Shown here in pieces: positions 1 through 10,771 of a DNA stretch of 64,000 nucleotides. Below the pieces are notes generated by a model. That model was not told the DNA's origin. It searched no databases and saw only the letters and a list, made by a program, of their open reading frames with translations. Made by a program: the position numbers and the translations under genes. Position 1 is the stretch's first letter. Each line of letters begins with the position of its first letter. The DNA comes from Limonium bicolor (taxonomy: Eukaryota; Streptophyta; Magnoliopsida; Caryophyllales; Plumbaginaceae). The DNA is taken from NCBI GenBank assembly GCA_023374045.1, contig CM041781.1, positions 148,544,982 through 148,608,981 on the forward strand. Reading direction: 5' to 3'.

Positions 1-430
1 GGTTAATAAGGTGTTGAATTCTTTGAATGTGCCGTTAGTAGCGGTACGAGGGCGTACCTTAGCTCTTTTAAGGGGGATATGCTGGCATGCTCCTCCTTCG
101 TTATCTCATCCGGATTATGCCTCGTTGCATTGTTAGTAAAGGGAGAACAGTATTAGCAGAATGAGAGGTGTTTGTATGTGCTTGGATTTTTCAATATGAC
201 ACAGTATGTGACTGTTGATTTTCATCATGCTATGTCTTGGTATATCTTGGTTCGTTTTGAGTTTGAGTGGTCTTGAGTGGAATGTTTTATGGAGATGGAA
301 TGGAAATAAAGGAATGGAATGGTATGAAATTTCATTGGAATTATTTTTGTCTCAGCACACCCGAAGCGGTGTGAGTGCCTATTAGTGGATTGTTAACTTC
401 GAGGCGAAGTTTCTTTTAAGGGGGATGTAC
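1..430 (+). mobile_element. 3' internal end of chromovirus-like element E
   Basis: No coding sequence is recognisable. The stretch has the layout of the 3' non-coding end of a Ty3/gypsy element. A polypurine-like tract (TTTTAAGGGGGA, 66-77) follows a GGGCGTAC motif, and a second tract (TTTTAAGGGGGAT, 414-426) sits just before an LTR that opens TGAAATACCCC at 431. A short hairpin (395-411) precedes the second tract, as in elements A, B and D of this window. The 5' part of the element lies outside the window. The lineage is inferred from these shared signals, not from protein. Confidence 0.7.
395..426 (+). other. PPT with upstream hairpin, element E
   Basis: AACTTCG (395-401) and CGAAGTT (405-411) form a perfect 7-bp stem around the loop AGG, followed by TTTTAAGGGGGAT (414-426). 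The tract would prime plus-strand DNA synthesis at the LTR start (431). Confidence 0.65.
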
Positions 431-1419
431 TGAAATACCCCTAAATTAATTTAAATTAATTTAGGGGATTTCTTTTATTACAAATTAAATTATTATATGG
501 AATTATGAATATTAAATTATTATATGGAGTTGTGAAATTTATTTAGGGGTTTTCTCCTATTTAACCCTAATTATTATACATTATTAGATAGTATTATGAT
601 TTAATAATAAGATTTATAAGTCAATAAATCTTGGGAAAATTACTAAACACTCCATATTTTAAAGATTTTAGGAAGTGTTGGAACATTGTTTTGAACATAA
701 AAGTCAATAAAAAATTCTAGAAACCTTAAAGCTTATTAAGCCTTGCTAGAGTTGACTTTTTGATAATGGTCAAACCAGGCCATGAAACCTATACCAATAA
801 ATAGGTTATGAAAAACCATGAAGATCGATAAAAAGAATGTCAAAACGGATCATCCTAGCCAAAGTTATGCTAGATTGAAGTTTTGAATCAAAATTTTAAG
901 AGATGCCACGTGTCATTCTGTAATGGGTCGCCCACTTAGCCGATTCTCTCCCTGAATTTTGGTAACCGATTTCATTACTTTGCCCTAACTTTAGACGGCT
1001 ATAACTTTTACATCTCTCAATATTTTTCCATGCCGTCTTCTCCATTCTCTTATCCTACAACTCCTCTTCCAACCATTACTCACACAAACCCTAACTCAGT
1101 CTGAATCAACCGGAAATTGAGTCAAAGTAGCCACCTTGCGAAAACTGGAACTGCAATTCCAGTTTTCTCTTCAAATCAGGTAATTTTGATCAGCCATAAC
1201 TTCTTCGTTACTCATCCAAATTCCATGTTCTTAGCTCGTTTTGAAGAGCTCTAATTCTCTAAACTTTCATGTTTATGGTTTAGCTAATTCTCAACGGATT
1301 GGAAGTGTAAGACGTCTAAATTTCGGTTCATCAGCACATAAAATCATACCGAACAGAGAGGTAAACTCGTGTTTTGCGACTTCAATATCTTTCTGTATGG
1401 TGCGAGTTAGGTTTAGTTC
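431..1419 (+). mobile_element. LTR fragment of element E, interrupted at 1420
   Basis: The LTR opens TGAAATACCCCTAAATT directly after the polypurine tract, very like the LTR starts at 39561 and 62269. It continues as AT-rich sequence (431-900) and then a more balanced stretch (900-1230). It stops where the minus-strand LTR of array A begins (TGTAACACCCC at 1420). The rest of this LTR is not found after the array, because the sequence at 24612 is Athila pol. No gene is recognisable. Confidence 0.65.
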
Positions 1420-2940
1420 TGTAACACCCCATCCAACAACAAACACATAATACAATCTGCAGCGGAATACACACATCAACAAATAACTTAACTCGTTGGT
1501 GTTACACGCCGTTACCACCCACGTGGCTAACAAGGCTAATACATATACATTGTACCGGTCTGATGGATAAATTCCCGAGCTACCACACATTACTATCCTT
1601 TCCATTAACAACAACAACAACATACTCCTTTCAACTATACCGAGTATTTATAAACTAATGCCGACAACAATATCGGTCTTACTACACCTACTGTATACAT
1701 ACACTTAGTGAATACCCATGTACAATGACTACCCCGTCCTACTCTCGAACGGCTTCCAGCTCTCTGTACCTGAAATGGAAAAGAAGAGAAAGGGTGGCCC
1801 CCAAGGGGCTCAGCACCTTTGCTGGTATGGTAATCCCCAGCCCACATGCTACCGGGCCACGCACAACTAATTGTCGTCTTAGCATGCGATTGATTATATT
1901 TAAATCATGCATGCAACTGTAAACACACATCACATAACATTTCGCCTCAATGGGCTCAACAAACGGATAATATATCCTTACTTAATAAGTCACTCTTGGT
2001 ATTCATTATCCCTAGAGTGTTCCTCCTCTAATGGAGCTACTTCCTTAATAGACAACACTTACCCTTAAATCGGGTTATCCTTAAACGCCTCTTTTCTCAA
2101 ACTGGGATTCATACCCATAATCCACATACTCCACATTATACAACATATAACATACACTACATAACAACACATAACCACACTTTGCACGTTTCCACGTGTA
2201 CAACATAACACCGCAATAGATATTGCATCACAACAAAATACATAACATAACGGGAATGGTTCTCTTAGGAACCGACCCAAACATTGCTTATACACTGGTG
2301 AGCCTAGAGAATGTTGCCAGTCTCATGATAAGCTCGTTATACAATAACAACAACACTCATTACCGTCCTAATAGTCGGACGAGTAACTTAAGTTAAGGCG
2401 GTTCGGGTTTGGAGGCCCGAACACACCACACAAACACATGTTCCCCCTAAACCGATCATAAGTCAGAATAGCTAAGCTTTGGAGTGAGCTATGGGAGATC
2501 ATAACCCGTGAGGGAAACAACCATAACAAAGAGAAGGGTAAGCTAAGAAGGATACCCTCTCCCAAACAACGCGCGACCGGCCAAACCGGATTCCTCACTA
2601 CTGTTAGTACATACTTACTTCAGATATTAGTTAGAACCCCACTATGGAGTCTATCATAACTACACACCATACAATATTACAACTGGGTTAGACACACAAG
2701 GAGATCCCTACATTCACATACACACATCACACAATCAACTCACGCATAGCCGTGGTTAGAACGCCCCATGGTTCGGGTCGTTTAATCCGAATACCGAACT
2801 CTCATGTGATCCTAGACTCAGTTAACTAAGGTTAACACTGCCGAGGTTAAATGGTATCGGAGTTGAACACGCCACATATATGAATTACTGTAAACTCATT
2901 ACATGTTTTATCTTACAACGTGGCAAACATACAGAAAAAC

Positions 2941-3010
2941 ACATTGGCATACAAGCCGGTGTAATCCGGTAGGACACAGGTTGCAAGAAAACCATACCTG
3001 TCACCGGAGT
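2941..3010 (-). promoter_or_regulatory. Conserved LTR core block, family A copy 1
   Basis: On the minus strand this reads GGTGACAGGTATGG, then TTTTCTTGCA, then GTGTCCTACCGG. The same order of short motifs occurs in the LTR of element C (38356-38420) and, more diverged, in element B (42850-42896). The role is unknown. The start of R, a leader splice donor (CAG/GTATGG) or a processing signal are possible readings. Confidence 0.45.
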
Positions 3011-3423
3011 CCACTTTATCATGTCCACTTACGTTCCTCGAGCAATTCTCGAACAACTGATAACATTACATGTACTTTTATTAACATCGGGGTAACATGA
3101 TTGTTTAAAGTCTAATGCTTATAACTTATCCCCGTTAATTTAGTTTATAACTTCACATTTTAACTTGTTTTACTTTTACATTTTAATACAATTTTTCCTC
3201 CACTAAATTGTCATTATAACTCACTTAACATGTCCTTAACAATCTTATAACATCATTACTTAACAATCCCCTCATTACATATCATTTTATAACCTTAACA
3301 TTTAAATCATCTTACTTAACTTAATCTCTCAAGTCCATATATATTTATCTTTCTAACCATCAATACTCTCTTAATGGCATACCACTAATACCACTTAACA
3401 TTCTTAATTTTTTTTTTTATGGT

Positions 3424-3463
3424 CCGACCGACCCACCGACCGACCACCCCCTGGGTAGGTCGG
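3424..3463. repeat. LTR hairpin module A-1
   Basis: CCGACCGACCCA (3424-3435) can pair with TGGGTAGGTCGG (3452-3463): 11 of 12 positions pair, with one internal mismatch and a 16-nt loop. The same module is in copy 2 (12771-12811) and copy 3 (22102-22142). Confidence 0.7.
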
Positions 3464-3495
3464 CTGCAGAGATCATCTAAGTTCACAGTTTCAGC

Positions 3496-3536
3496 CCGAC
3501 CGACCCAGACTGAGGTCGGTCCCCTGGGTAGGTCGG
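3496..3536. repeat. LTR hairpin module A-2
   Basis: This second copy of the stem has CCGACCGACCCA at 3496-3507 and TGGGTAGGTCGG at 3525-3536, 72 bp after the first. Both right arms continue CTGCAGA. Counterparts are at 12844-12883 in copy 2 (one base shorter in the right arm) and 22175-22215 in copy 3. Confidence 0.7.
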
Positions 3537-5943
3537 CTGCAGAAACTTCCTAAGAATTGTCCAAATTGTTCCAACTTTTCCTTAAGTCTCCCAATGTGTT
3601 GCAACACCATATGACACCTCAAACACACCTTTAGCCATGTACTAAACTCTTTAAATCACACACCAAAACCATCTTATCATTCACAATTCCTTACAAAATT
3701 CTTAGCACTTGGAATGTTTCCTCCTTAGGATTTCTAAGTGGTACTTCACCATATTGACCACTATACCAAGGTGTTTCCTCTACACCTTAACATCATCTCT
3801 CAAACTTCTTCTCTTACTAACTAAATCTCCTTTTCACATCTTGCCTAAACATCACTTCTTCCTTGTACATCAACATTCCTAAACCTTAAACAAACTTCTC
3901 CAAGACTTGAATACATTCTCAAAACACACATTGAATTCCTAGAACTTCCAAGATAATACCTAAATCCTTGCATCACTCTAAATCACCTTAATACATGTTT
4001 TCTTCCCTAGTAAAACATTTGTTCACCTTTAACACTTCCTAGTTCACCAAAACTCATTTAAAACACCTAGAACTCCTTATACATTTTCCAAATTTTGCCA
4101 TAGCTTCTCTTGTATATCCTCACATCCAAACACTTAGGTTTTTACCTTATTTCATTCAAGAACACCTAAAATCCATCAAGAACTTCCTCACACACAAAAC
4201 TTCACCAAATTTACACTACATCACAATATAGTGCATAAACTTAAATTGTTTGGCACTTAGGCCCTTAAATAGCATAAACCATAAACACTGAATTTCCACA
4301 TTTAAATGCCTTCAACCTGCGAATACACACAACAATGCTCCCATGTCCTTTTAGTCCACCTTGTGGATAGTTTCCTAGCTCATTTTCCCATTGGCTCTTT
4401 AGGTTATTTATTAAGCAAATATAGCTCAATTCCCTAGTACAATAAACCACATTAAGAGAGGTTATTTACCTCTTTGTTTTCCAAGTTTTCTCACTTGTTT
4501 TCTCTTGTTTTTCTTGATTGAAAATCGGCAAGGAGCTTTTATCACTTGTCAACCTTCTAACCAATATACATATAAGGGTAATGAGCATTAAGTTTAATAC
4601 TCAAACTCATAATTAAACCCTAGGTTTACATAAGTGTCTTAAAACACTAAAATTGATGTTTACCTTTGGAATTTGAAAGAGAACTTGAACAAGTGGCAAG
4701 ATAGGACTCCTCCTAGCCCTTTGAAGTTTGGATTAAGCTAAAAAGATAGCAAGGTAATGCACCATTGTAAGGTGAATTTTCGGCCACACACTAAAACAAG
4801 AGAAATGTTGTTTTTTTTCTTGATTTTCCTTACCTTGAAGCAAAGGAGAATGTCAAGGCATGAAAAGGTGAGCTCAAGCTCCTTCAATGGAGAATCTTCA
4901 TGGCACCAAAATGGAGTTCTTGAAGATTTGAAAAGAGAGAAGTGTAGAGCTTGACCTAACTAAGACAAATATGGTCTTGGAATTTGATTTGGTGCATGGA
5001 GCTAGAAGTTACAAGCATTCAAAGATGGGAATGGTATATGGCTGTAGCAAAACGAGATGGAGAAGGGAGGATGAGGTTGGAGACGGTGGGAACCAAGAAG
5101 AAAAGAGAGAAAGTGAGGAGAGAGGTTTAGTTTGGAGATATTTATGTTATAAGGCATAAAGTAACTTTTCACTTTATTCTTTCTTCTTTTCTTTATTTGC
5201 TAGCCAAGTGTGATGACTCACACACTAAAAACCGTGCCCCCTTCAATATATAAGATACTTATGGTCTTTGTTGACCAATTAACTAATTAAAGTTGACTTA
5301 AGTCAAAACTAGCACTATTTGGGCACTATTCACAAACTAAGGCACATATTTGTGAAATTTTTGATTTCCCATTGATATAGACTTCCAAATGTGATACTAT
5401 ATAGTACACATGTTAATTAAAGAGTAATGATGGACATCTAGCCATTCAAAACTCATTTACAAGACAATTTTTCAAAAACGTGCTTTAAGACTCCTTAGAG
5501 CACATTTTGTGTTTTAACTTGTTTTCAAGCTTGGTTTTTTTGGTAATTGATTAAATATGTTCATTAACATACTTTAAGGTATAGGTATGACCATTAGGTG
5601 TTATATACAAATTTATCCCAGGCTTAGAGCACATTTTTGCTCATATTGACTTTAAGGTATTTATTTGTGTTTTGTTTGGTTTCATTGTCTACCAAAGTTT
5701 CCTAAGGACTTAATTAGCCTTATTAAATCATACTTGAATATTATTAAGCCTTGGTAGGCTCTTTGGGTCCTAACCAAGTTCGCTCATAGCTTAGAGCATG
5801 TTTTTGCTCAAACTGTGTCTTAATGCTTTATTGCATTTTACTATGGTTTAAATTGTACACTGATGTTCCTAAGGCACTTTTAGCCTTTACATACCATAGT
5901 TTAATATTTAAACCACATATCAAGGTTTGGGGTATTTCAATTT

Positions 5944-5976
5944 ACCCCCCTTAAAAGAACTTCGTCCTCGAAGTTC
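5944..5976 (-). other. PPT and upstream hairpin, family A region 1
   Basis: On the minus strand GAACTTCG-AGGA-CGAAGTTC forms a perfect 8-bp stem (5957-5976), followed by TTTTAAGGGGGG and the LTR start. The motif TTCGAGGACGAA ahead of the polypurine tract is common in plant gypsy elements. Confidence 0.75.
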
Positions 5977-7235
5977 ACATTCCCACACATCATTAGATTA
6001 GAATACGGGGATTACTTACAGCCATAAACTTCCATAACCAAACACACTTTACATCACAACCTCGGACTTAATGGTCCGGGCAACACATTCACATCCACAC
6101 ATAACATAACATATTCACATGATAACCTCGGACTCAATGGTCCGGGTATCTTAACAACACTTACACATACATAACAACCCTTTGACTCACTGGTCTTGGG
6201 TAACATAACAACCTTTAGACACATAGGTCTATGTAACACACATTTAGACTCGTAGGTCTTAATAGCATACACTTTAGGAACTCAAGGTCAAAATAATATT
6301 TATTACACATACCACACAACATGTCATAGCATGTATAACAATCAAAAATATCTTTGATATATACTGTGATCCCGCAGAACCCGGTCGCGATGGACACCTT
6401 CCGTCCCCGTGCCTTTGGGAGATCAAACAATCACTTAAATTTAAATTTCCCTTGTGAGGTTAAGTAAGAGAACTTTAATTATGTAAAGTATCTATCAACG
6501 TTTTATAAATACCAATTGAAAATCCTTTTGAAAACACACACAACTCCAAGTCCAACTTAAGCTCTTTGCTTCTTTTCTTAGCGTGGTTATTTGTGACCAC
6601 TTATAGGGAGTTTCAAGAGTCATCCAACCCTGATGTGATCAGCATCAGTGTTGAACTATCCTTCCACCCCAATTTGTGTTCGGCTTCCCTTGATCACATG
6701 CAAATCAAGTTCCACCTCCCACTTCATTTCATCAAGCATCAATTAAATCACTCATTTCCAATTTTCTATCTTTTAAATCATTCTAGTCATGATCATAACT
6801 CTCAAGGATAGAACTTCGTCTATCAGTTATTTCCATTCACTTAAATGTAGTTACCTAGGGAATCTCATTCTCACTAGGTTCTATGTCAGTTTCGTATTCT
6901 TTCATGAATCACTATATAGTATATATATACATATATATTTTATCAAAATACAACACACCATTTCACATTTATACACTGTCGGGGCTTTTGTTCCCCCGGG
7001 AGTTTCTCTACTCCCCCACTTGTACTATCACACACAGCTGTTAACAATACACACACTTATCACAATGGTATTCGCATCTTCTGTGCGCAATTACCACAAT
7101 TAAACCATGAATGAATGTGTATGTTTACGTAACACACACACACCAATCATCAAAACAAATTTTGTGCTATGCACAATATAAGTCACATACACTACGTACA
7201 CTTGTACGGTAATATACACTAAGTGGTTTTGCGCT

Positions 7236-7253
7236 CTACCCCCCTTAAAAGGG
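7236..7253 (-). other. Second, internal polypurine-like tract, region 1
   Basis: Minus strand: CCCTTTTAAGGGGGGTAGAGC preceded by GGGCGTAA, about 1.28 kb upstream of the 3' polypurine tract. The same motif recurs in region 2, in element B and in element D. Confidence 0.55.
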
Positions 7254-10200
7254 ATTACGCCCACGTAATCAATCACTAAACATTGGCTTATAATGTTCTG
7301 CCGTCGTGAAGTGTTTTAACTTCCACGCGGTCTATTACACAATGGATTCTGATTAGAGGATCTTAACCATATTGGCGGTTTAGTTCCTAAACCAAAATTC
7401 TCATTGGAGTTTGTTTAAACTCTTAGTTGGTTTCGATTCTGGCCTGTTAGGCTTCTAGGCGTTAATAATTAGCCATTCACTCATGTTCACCATGTACATT
7501 CAACACTTGAATCACTGGCTCACTAGTTTCTGCTGCGAAACTCTAATAACTGTAGAGCTTAATTGCTCCCCTTTGTTATTCTTACTGTATTGTACATCCC
7601 CAATTGTCACCTTCATCTTGGTAACAATGGTTTCTCAACCGACGCGTGGTATCTCTTACCGTTAGCGAATTCGGTGAGTTATACACTTTCTATCCACTTC
7701 CATAACAATTTACTGTGTATACCACTATGTATTTCACAATGATTGACTTGTTCCCTTCCGACTTACTGTCGGTTGAGATTGAGCTACTACCTAGTGTGTA
7801 GTGCTCTCTCAGCTATTTCCAACATTTGGGGTATATTCCATACCGATATTTAACAGTTAGTGCTACTGTAGTCACTTACTGTTAATCATGCCTCCACATT
7901 TGGTCTTGTACAAGTACTTTCTATAGGTGCGGCCTTGCATTTCCTATGCATCGGCCATTATAACATTATTCCTCCATAATTAACATGTTTCCAATTCCTA
8001 GCTATCCCACTCGATCATTACTGCGCAAGTGCAATACCAAAACACTCAGTCATACAGAGTGCAGAGGCGTAAACTCTTGACAGTAAATCCCTTATGCGAT
8101 TCGCCATGGAATTCACACTGAGTTCCTCATCACATAGTACCTACCACTGGCTTATTGCCCAGTCCGTTTAACATCGCTTACCTTGCATCTCCACTGAGTT
8201 TAACTCATAACTGGTCTTATCTGCCACATTATTATTCAACAACACTTATACAACGGTCGCTTACTGCGCACCGTGCTTATTGTATAACACTAACTTACAT
8301 GGTATTTACTGTCACATTAACTTCCACACATATACTTACATCATTCGTATTATGGTTCATCTTCATTTGGATGACTACTAAATGCTCCTTGAGCATCGAT
8401 CATTCGAGTCACAAGCCGGCATTATTCAGCTCGGTGTTTTACCTTATACACACATACTACTAAGCTAACTGCTCTCTTTCAATAATACGTCGTCCATCCT
8501 TAACATATTTCTTGAACTTGATTCACATAACTACCGCTCCTGCGGTCTCACAATATCGAGAGGTATCCCCACTCTTAATGCAGTGGTTCGTTTACCACTC
8601 TATTCACTTATATAACATAAAGTCCTGCAATCAATCAAATTATAACATATCTTGCTTGTGGCTTATAAGCCTTATTGCCTTGAGCTGCGCTCATTGTAGG
8701 CTGTCCACATACATGTACTTCTTGTACAACATTACCTAGTTTGGATATCATATTGAGCTCCATGACAAGGTCGTTGCATTCCGTTTCCTTTCATGGGATG
8801 CCCCTCAGGTTTGTCAGTCCGTCTCCTGACAACTTATGTCTAAACTGGGTGTTAGTTTCAACCCTTGTGTTTCTGTCATGCCATTTCGTGCAACACTTTG
8901 TTGATGCGAACACCCTTCAAGGATTGCTCCTGGGTGTTGCTAAGTTATGCTTTACATTTAGTTCACACTTATTGATATATTGAGTTAGCCACGCCGTTTG
9001 CGTTCTTAATTGGCTTATTATCTTCTTCTGTGAAGATCAACATTTCTTGATAGTTTCATCCCGTTCATTGCACATTAATGTGTCCACATTAGGCATCTTG
9101 CTTGCCATGTACAGGCTGGGTCACCGTTCCAGCTAACATGTTTATCCCTAAGGATCCTTAAGACATATGTGATGTCTTTACATAACAGTTTGTGCCCTTC
9201 GCACTTCCTAACTCTTAAACATTTCCTTGAGAGGAATTCACTAATCCTTTTAGTCTCGTTAACTTAACTGAGTTCCTTAACTTCAACCATTCCTTGTAAT
9301 CTCTAGCTCTTGTTTGATTTATACTGCTGACCGTAGACGGAGTCGACTACTTCCCGTGTTTCGGACTCCACTCGTATACATATGTGGGGTACCATAATGA
9401 TACATTGCTACCTACCCAACTAACCCATAAGTAGGTCTGTCAGGCCCACAAGCTCCTATCGGAGTGCGGTCGTCCCACAATTCAGTTGGTACACTCGTAG
9501 TGTCCGTCACACACGCCTAGGTGAAGTATTCTGTTGTCAACTCCCTTATATTGTCCCGTGACAATATTCGTTCCTTGCTTCCCGAACTTAATCGAGGGAA
9601 AGTTTATCCATTGTTGTATCTTATCAACTGCCCTTGGTTTTACTGGTTTGGTTTAGAAGAAGGTTAGAAAGAAGTGTTGGTTTGAAAGAAAATCTGGTTT
9701 TGAAAAGAAGAAGGGTTTGAGTAAATCTGGTTTGAAAAAAAATCTTCATGGTTTCACACATCTTCTTACCTTAACCAAGTCTAGCTTCTTGCTGACTGGT
9801 GTACTTCCATTACAGGGGTTAGGCTAACAGGCCCTTCCACTGTTATGACGATCACATTTAACTTTATGGTACTTTACCAAGTACTTTGTAGTGGTTATAA
9901 CTTTCCCGAACAGCCCTGTTATAGCAGCACTTGCTATGGCAAGTGCGCCATGCTAACTGGCTATCGGTTTAACACATACCAGTTGTGGTATTGTTTTTAC
10001 CCATATTGTCATCAGTGGCCTTGTTGGCCCTCACTGATCTTACTGCCTTGACAATAACTCTTCTAGGTGACTTCTCACTGTCTTCACATGATGATCATCA
10101 ACTAGGGTGTTTCCCATTCTGGGAGACCCTTTTCTTTTGTATTGTTTCATCTTCTAGCCCGTTCCACGTATTGTCGTGGTTACTGAGACTTGTCTCTTGT

Positions 10201-10738
10201 TTGGGCACTACGTTGTAGTTCCTTTGTCGGTTGGTATACCGTTGGTGTATTATTTATCAACTGTGGTCCCGTAGACACTCGTCTCGGGTTCATTAATCCA
10301 CTTCTTGCCTGTTGCACGGTCGGTGCGTTGCAAGCTGGTTACTCTCGACTGCTCGGCATGTCGACCCAGGTTGCCGGAAATTCTATTCTCTTATACACAA
10401 AATCCTTCATTCTTCGCTAAAATGCGTTAACATTGTTCAGATGGAGACCGTCTCCGGGATTCCCAGTTTTCGGAATCTACCGTATGACAGGTTCTCCGTA
10501 CTCACAGAGTACTAATAACAGCCAGATCGGGTTTTCCCGAGTAAGAGAGGACTTTCCATCTCTCTGGCGTTCTTTCCCAAGTTATAAAACAGGGATTGTG
10601 GAGGGCGGGATGGATATTGTAGGTTTCCAGTATTCACTGGTAGTTCCTAATCTAGCGTATCTCTCACGCTATCACTCAACCCTTAACCCAAAGTACTTAA
10701 ATCCTAACTCGGTACTTCCTAAGCTCGGTAATTCAGTC

Positions 10739-10766
10739 ATCAGAGCGATACTTCGCTCTGATACCA
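10739..10766 (-). other. tRNA-Met primer site inside a hairpin, region 1
   Basis: The primer binding site TGGTATCAGAGC (minus strand, 10755-10766) begins five bases after the LTR end. ATCAGAGCGA and TCGCTCTGAT form a perfect 10-bp stem with loop AGTA (10739-10762), which covers most of the primer site. Confidence 0.85.
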
Positions 10767-10771
10767 CTTTT

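Larger units (their letters stand above)
1420..5939 (-). repeat. Family A LTR, copy 1
   Basis: This 4520-bp LTR is bounded by TGTAACACCCC at the left and GGGGTATTTCA at the right (TG...CA). Copy 2 is nearly identical along its whole length. Many of the differences are 1-base indels in short runs. It carries two hairpin modules (3424-3536), the ~70-bp core at 2941-3010 and an ACGT-containing motif at 5474-5487. Short ORFs inside it are not kept between copies and are not treated as genes. Confidence 0.9.
5940..10771 (-). mobile_element. Family A internal region 1, non-coding
   Basis: This lies between LTR copies 1 and 2 and is read on the minus strand from the primer site (10755-10766) to the polypurine tract (5944-5956). 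Minus-strand reading frames are short and interrupted. I found none of the usual pol marks: no CCHC knuckle, no protease DSG-type site, no RT YxDD box, no integrase D,D-E. The plus-strand ORFs are antisense and are not kept in internal region 2. Blocks shared with elements B and D lie at 6575-6740 and 8025-8110. A (TA)-rich microsatellite lies near 6910-6940. Confidence 0.8.

Noticed and set aside
4757..5159. ORFs in the family A LTR (also 23495-23722)
   Set aside because: Each LTR copy breaks them at different places and no domain is visible.
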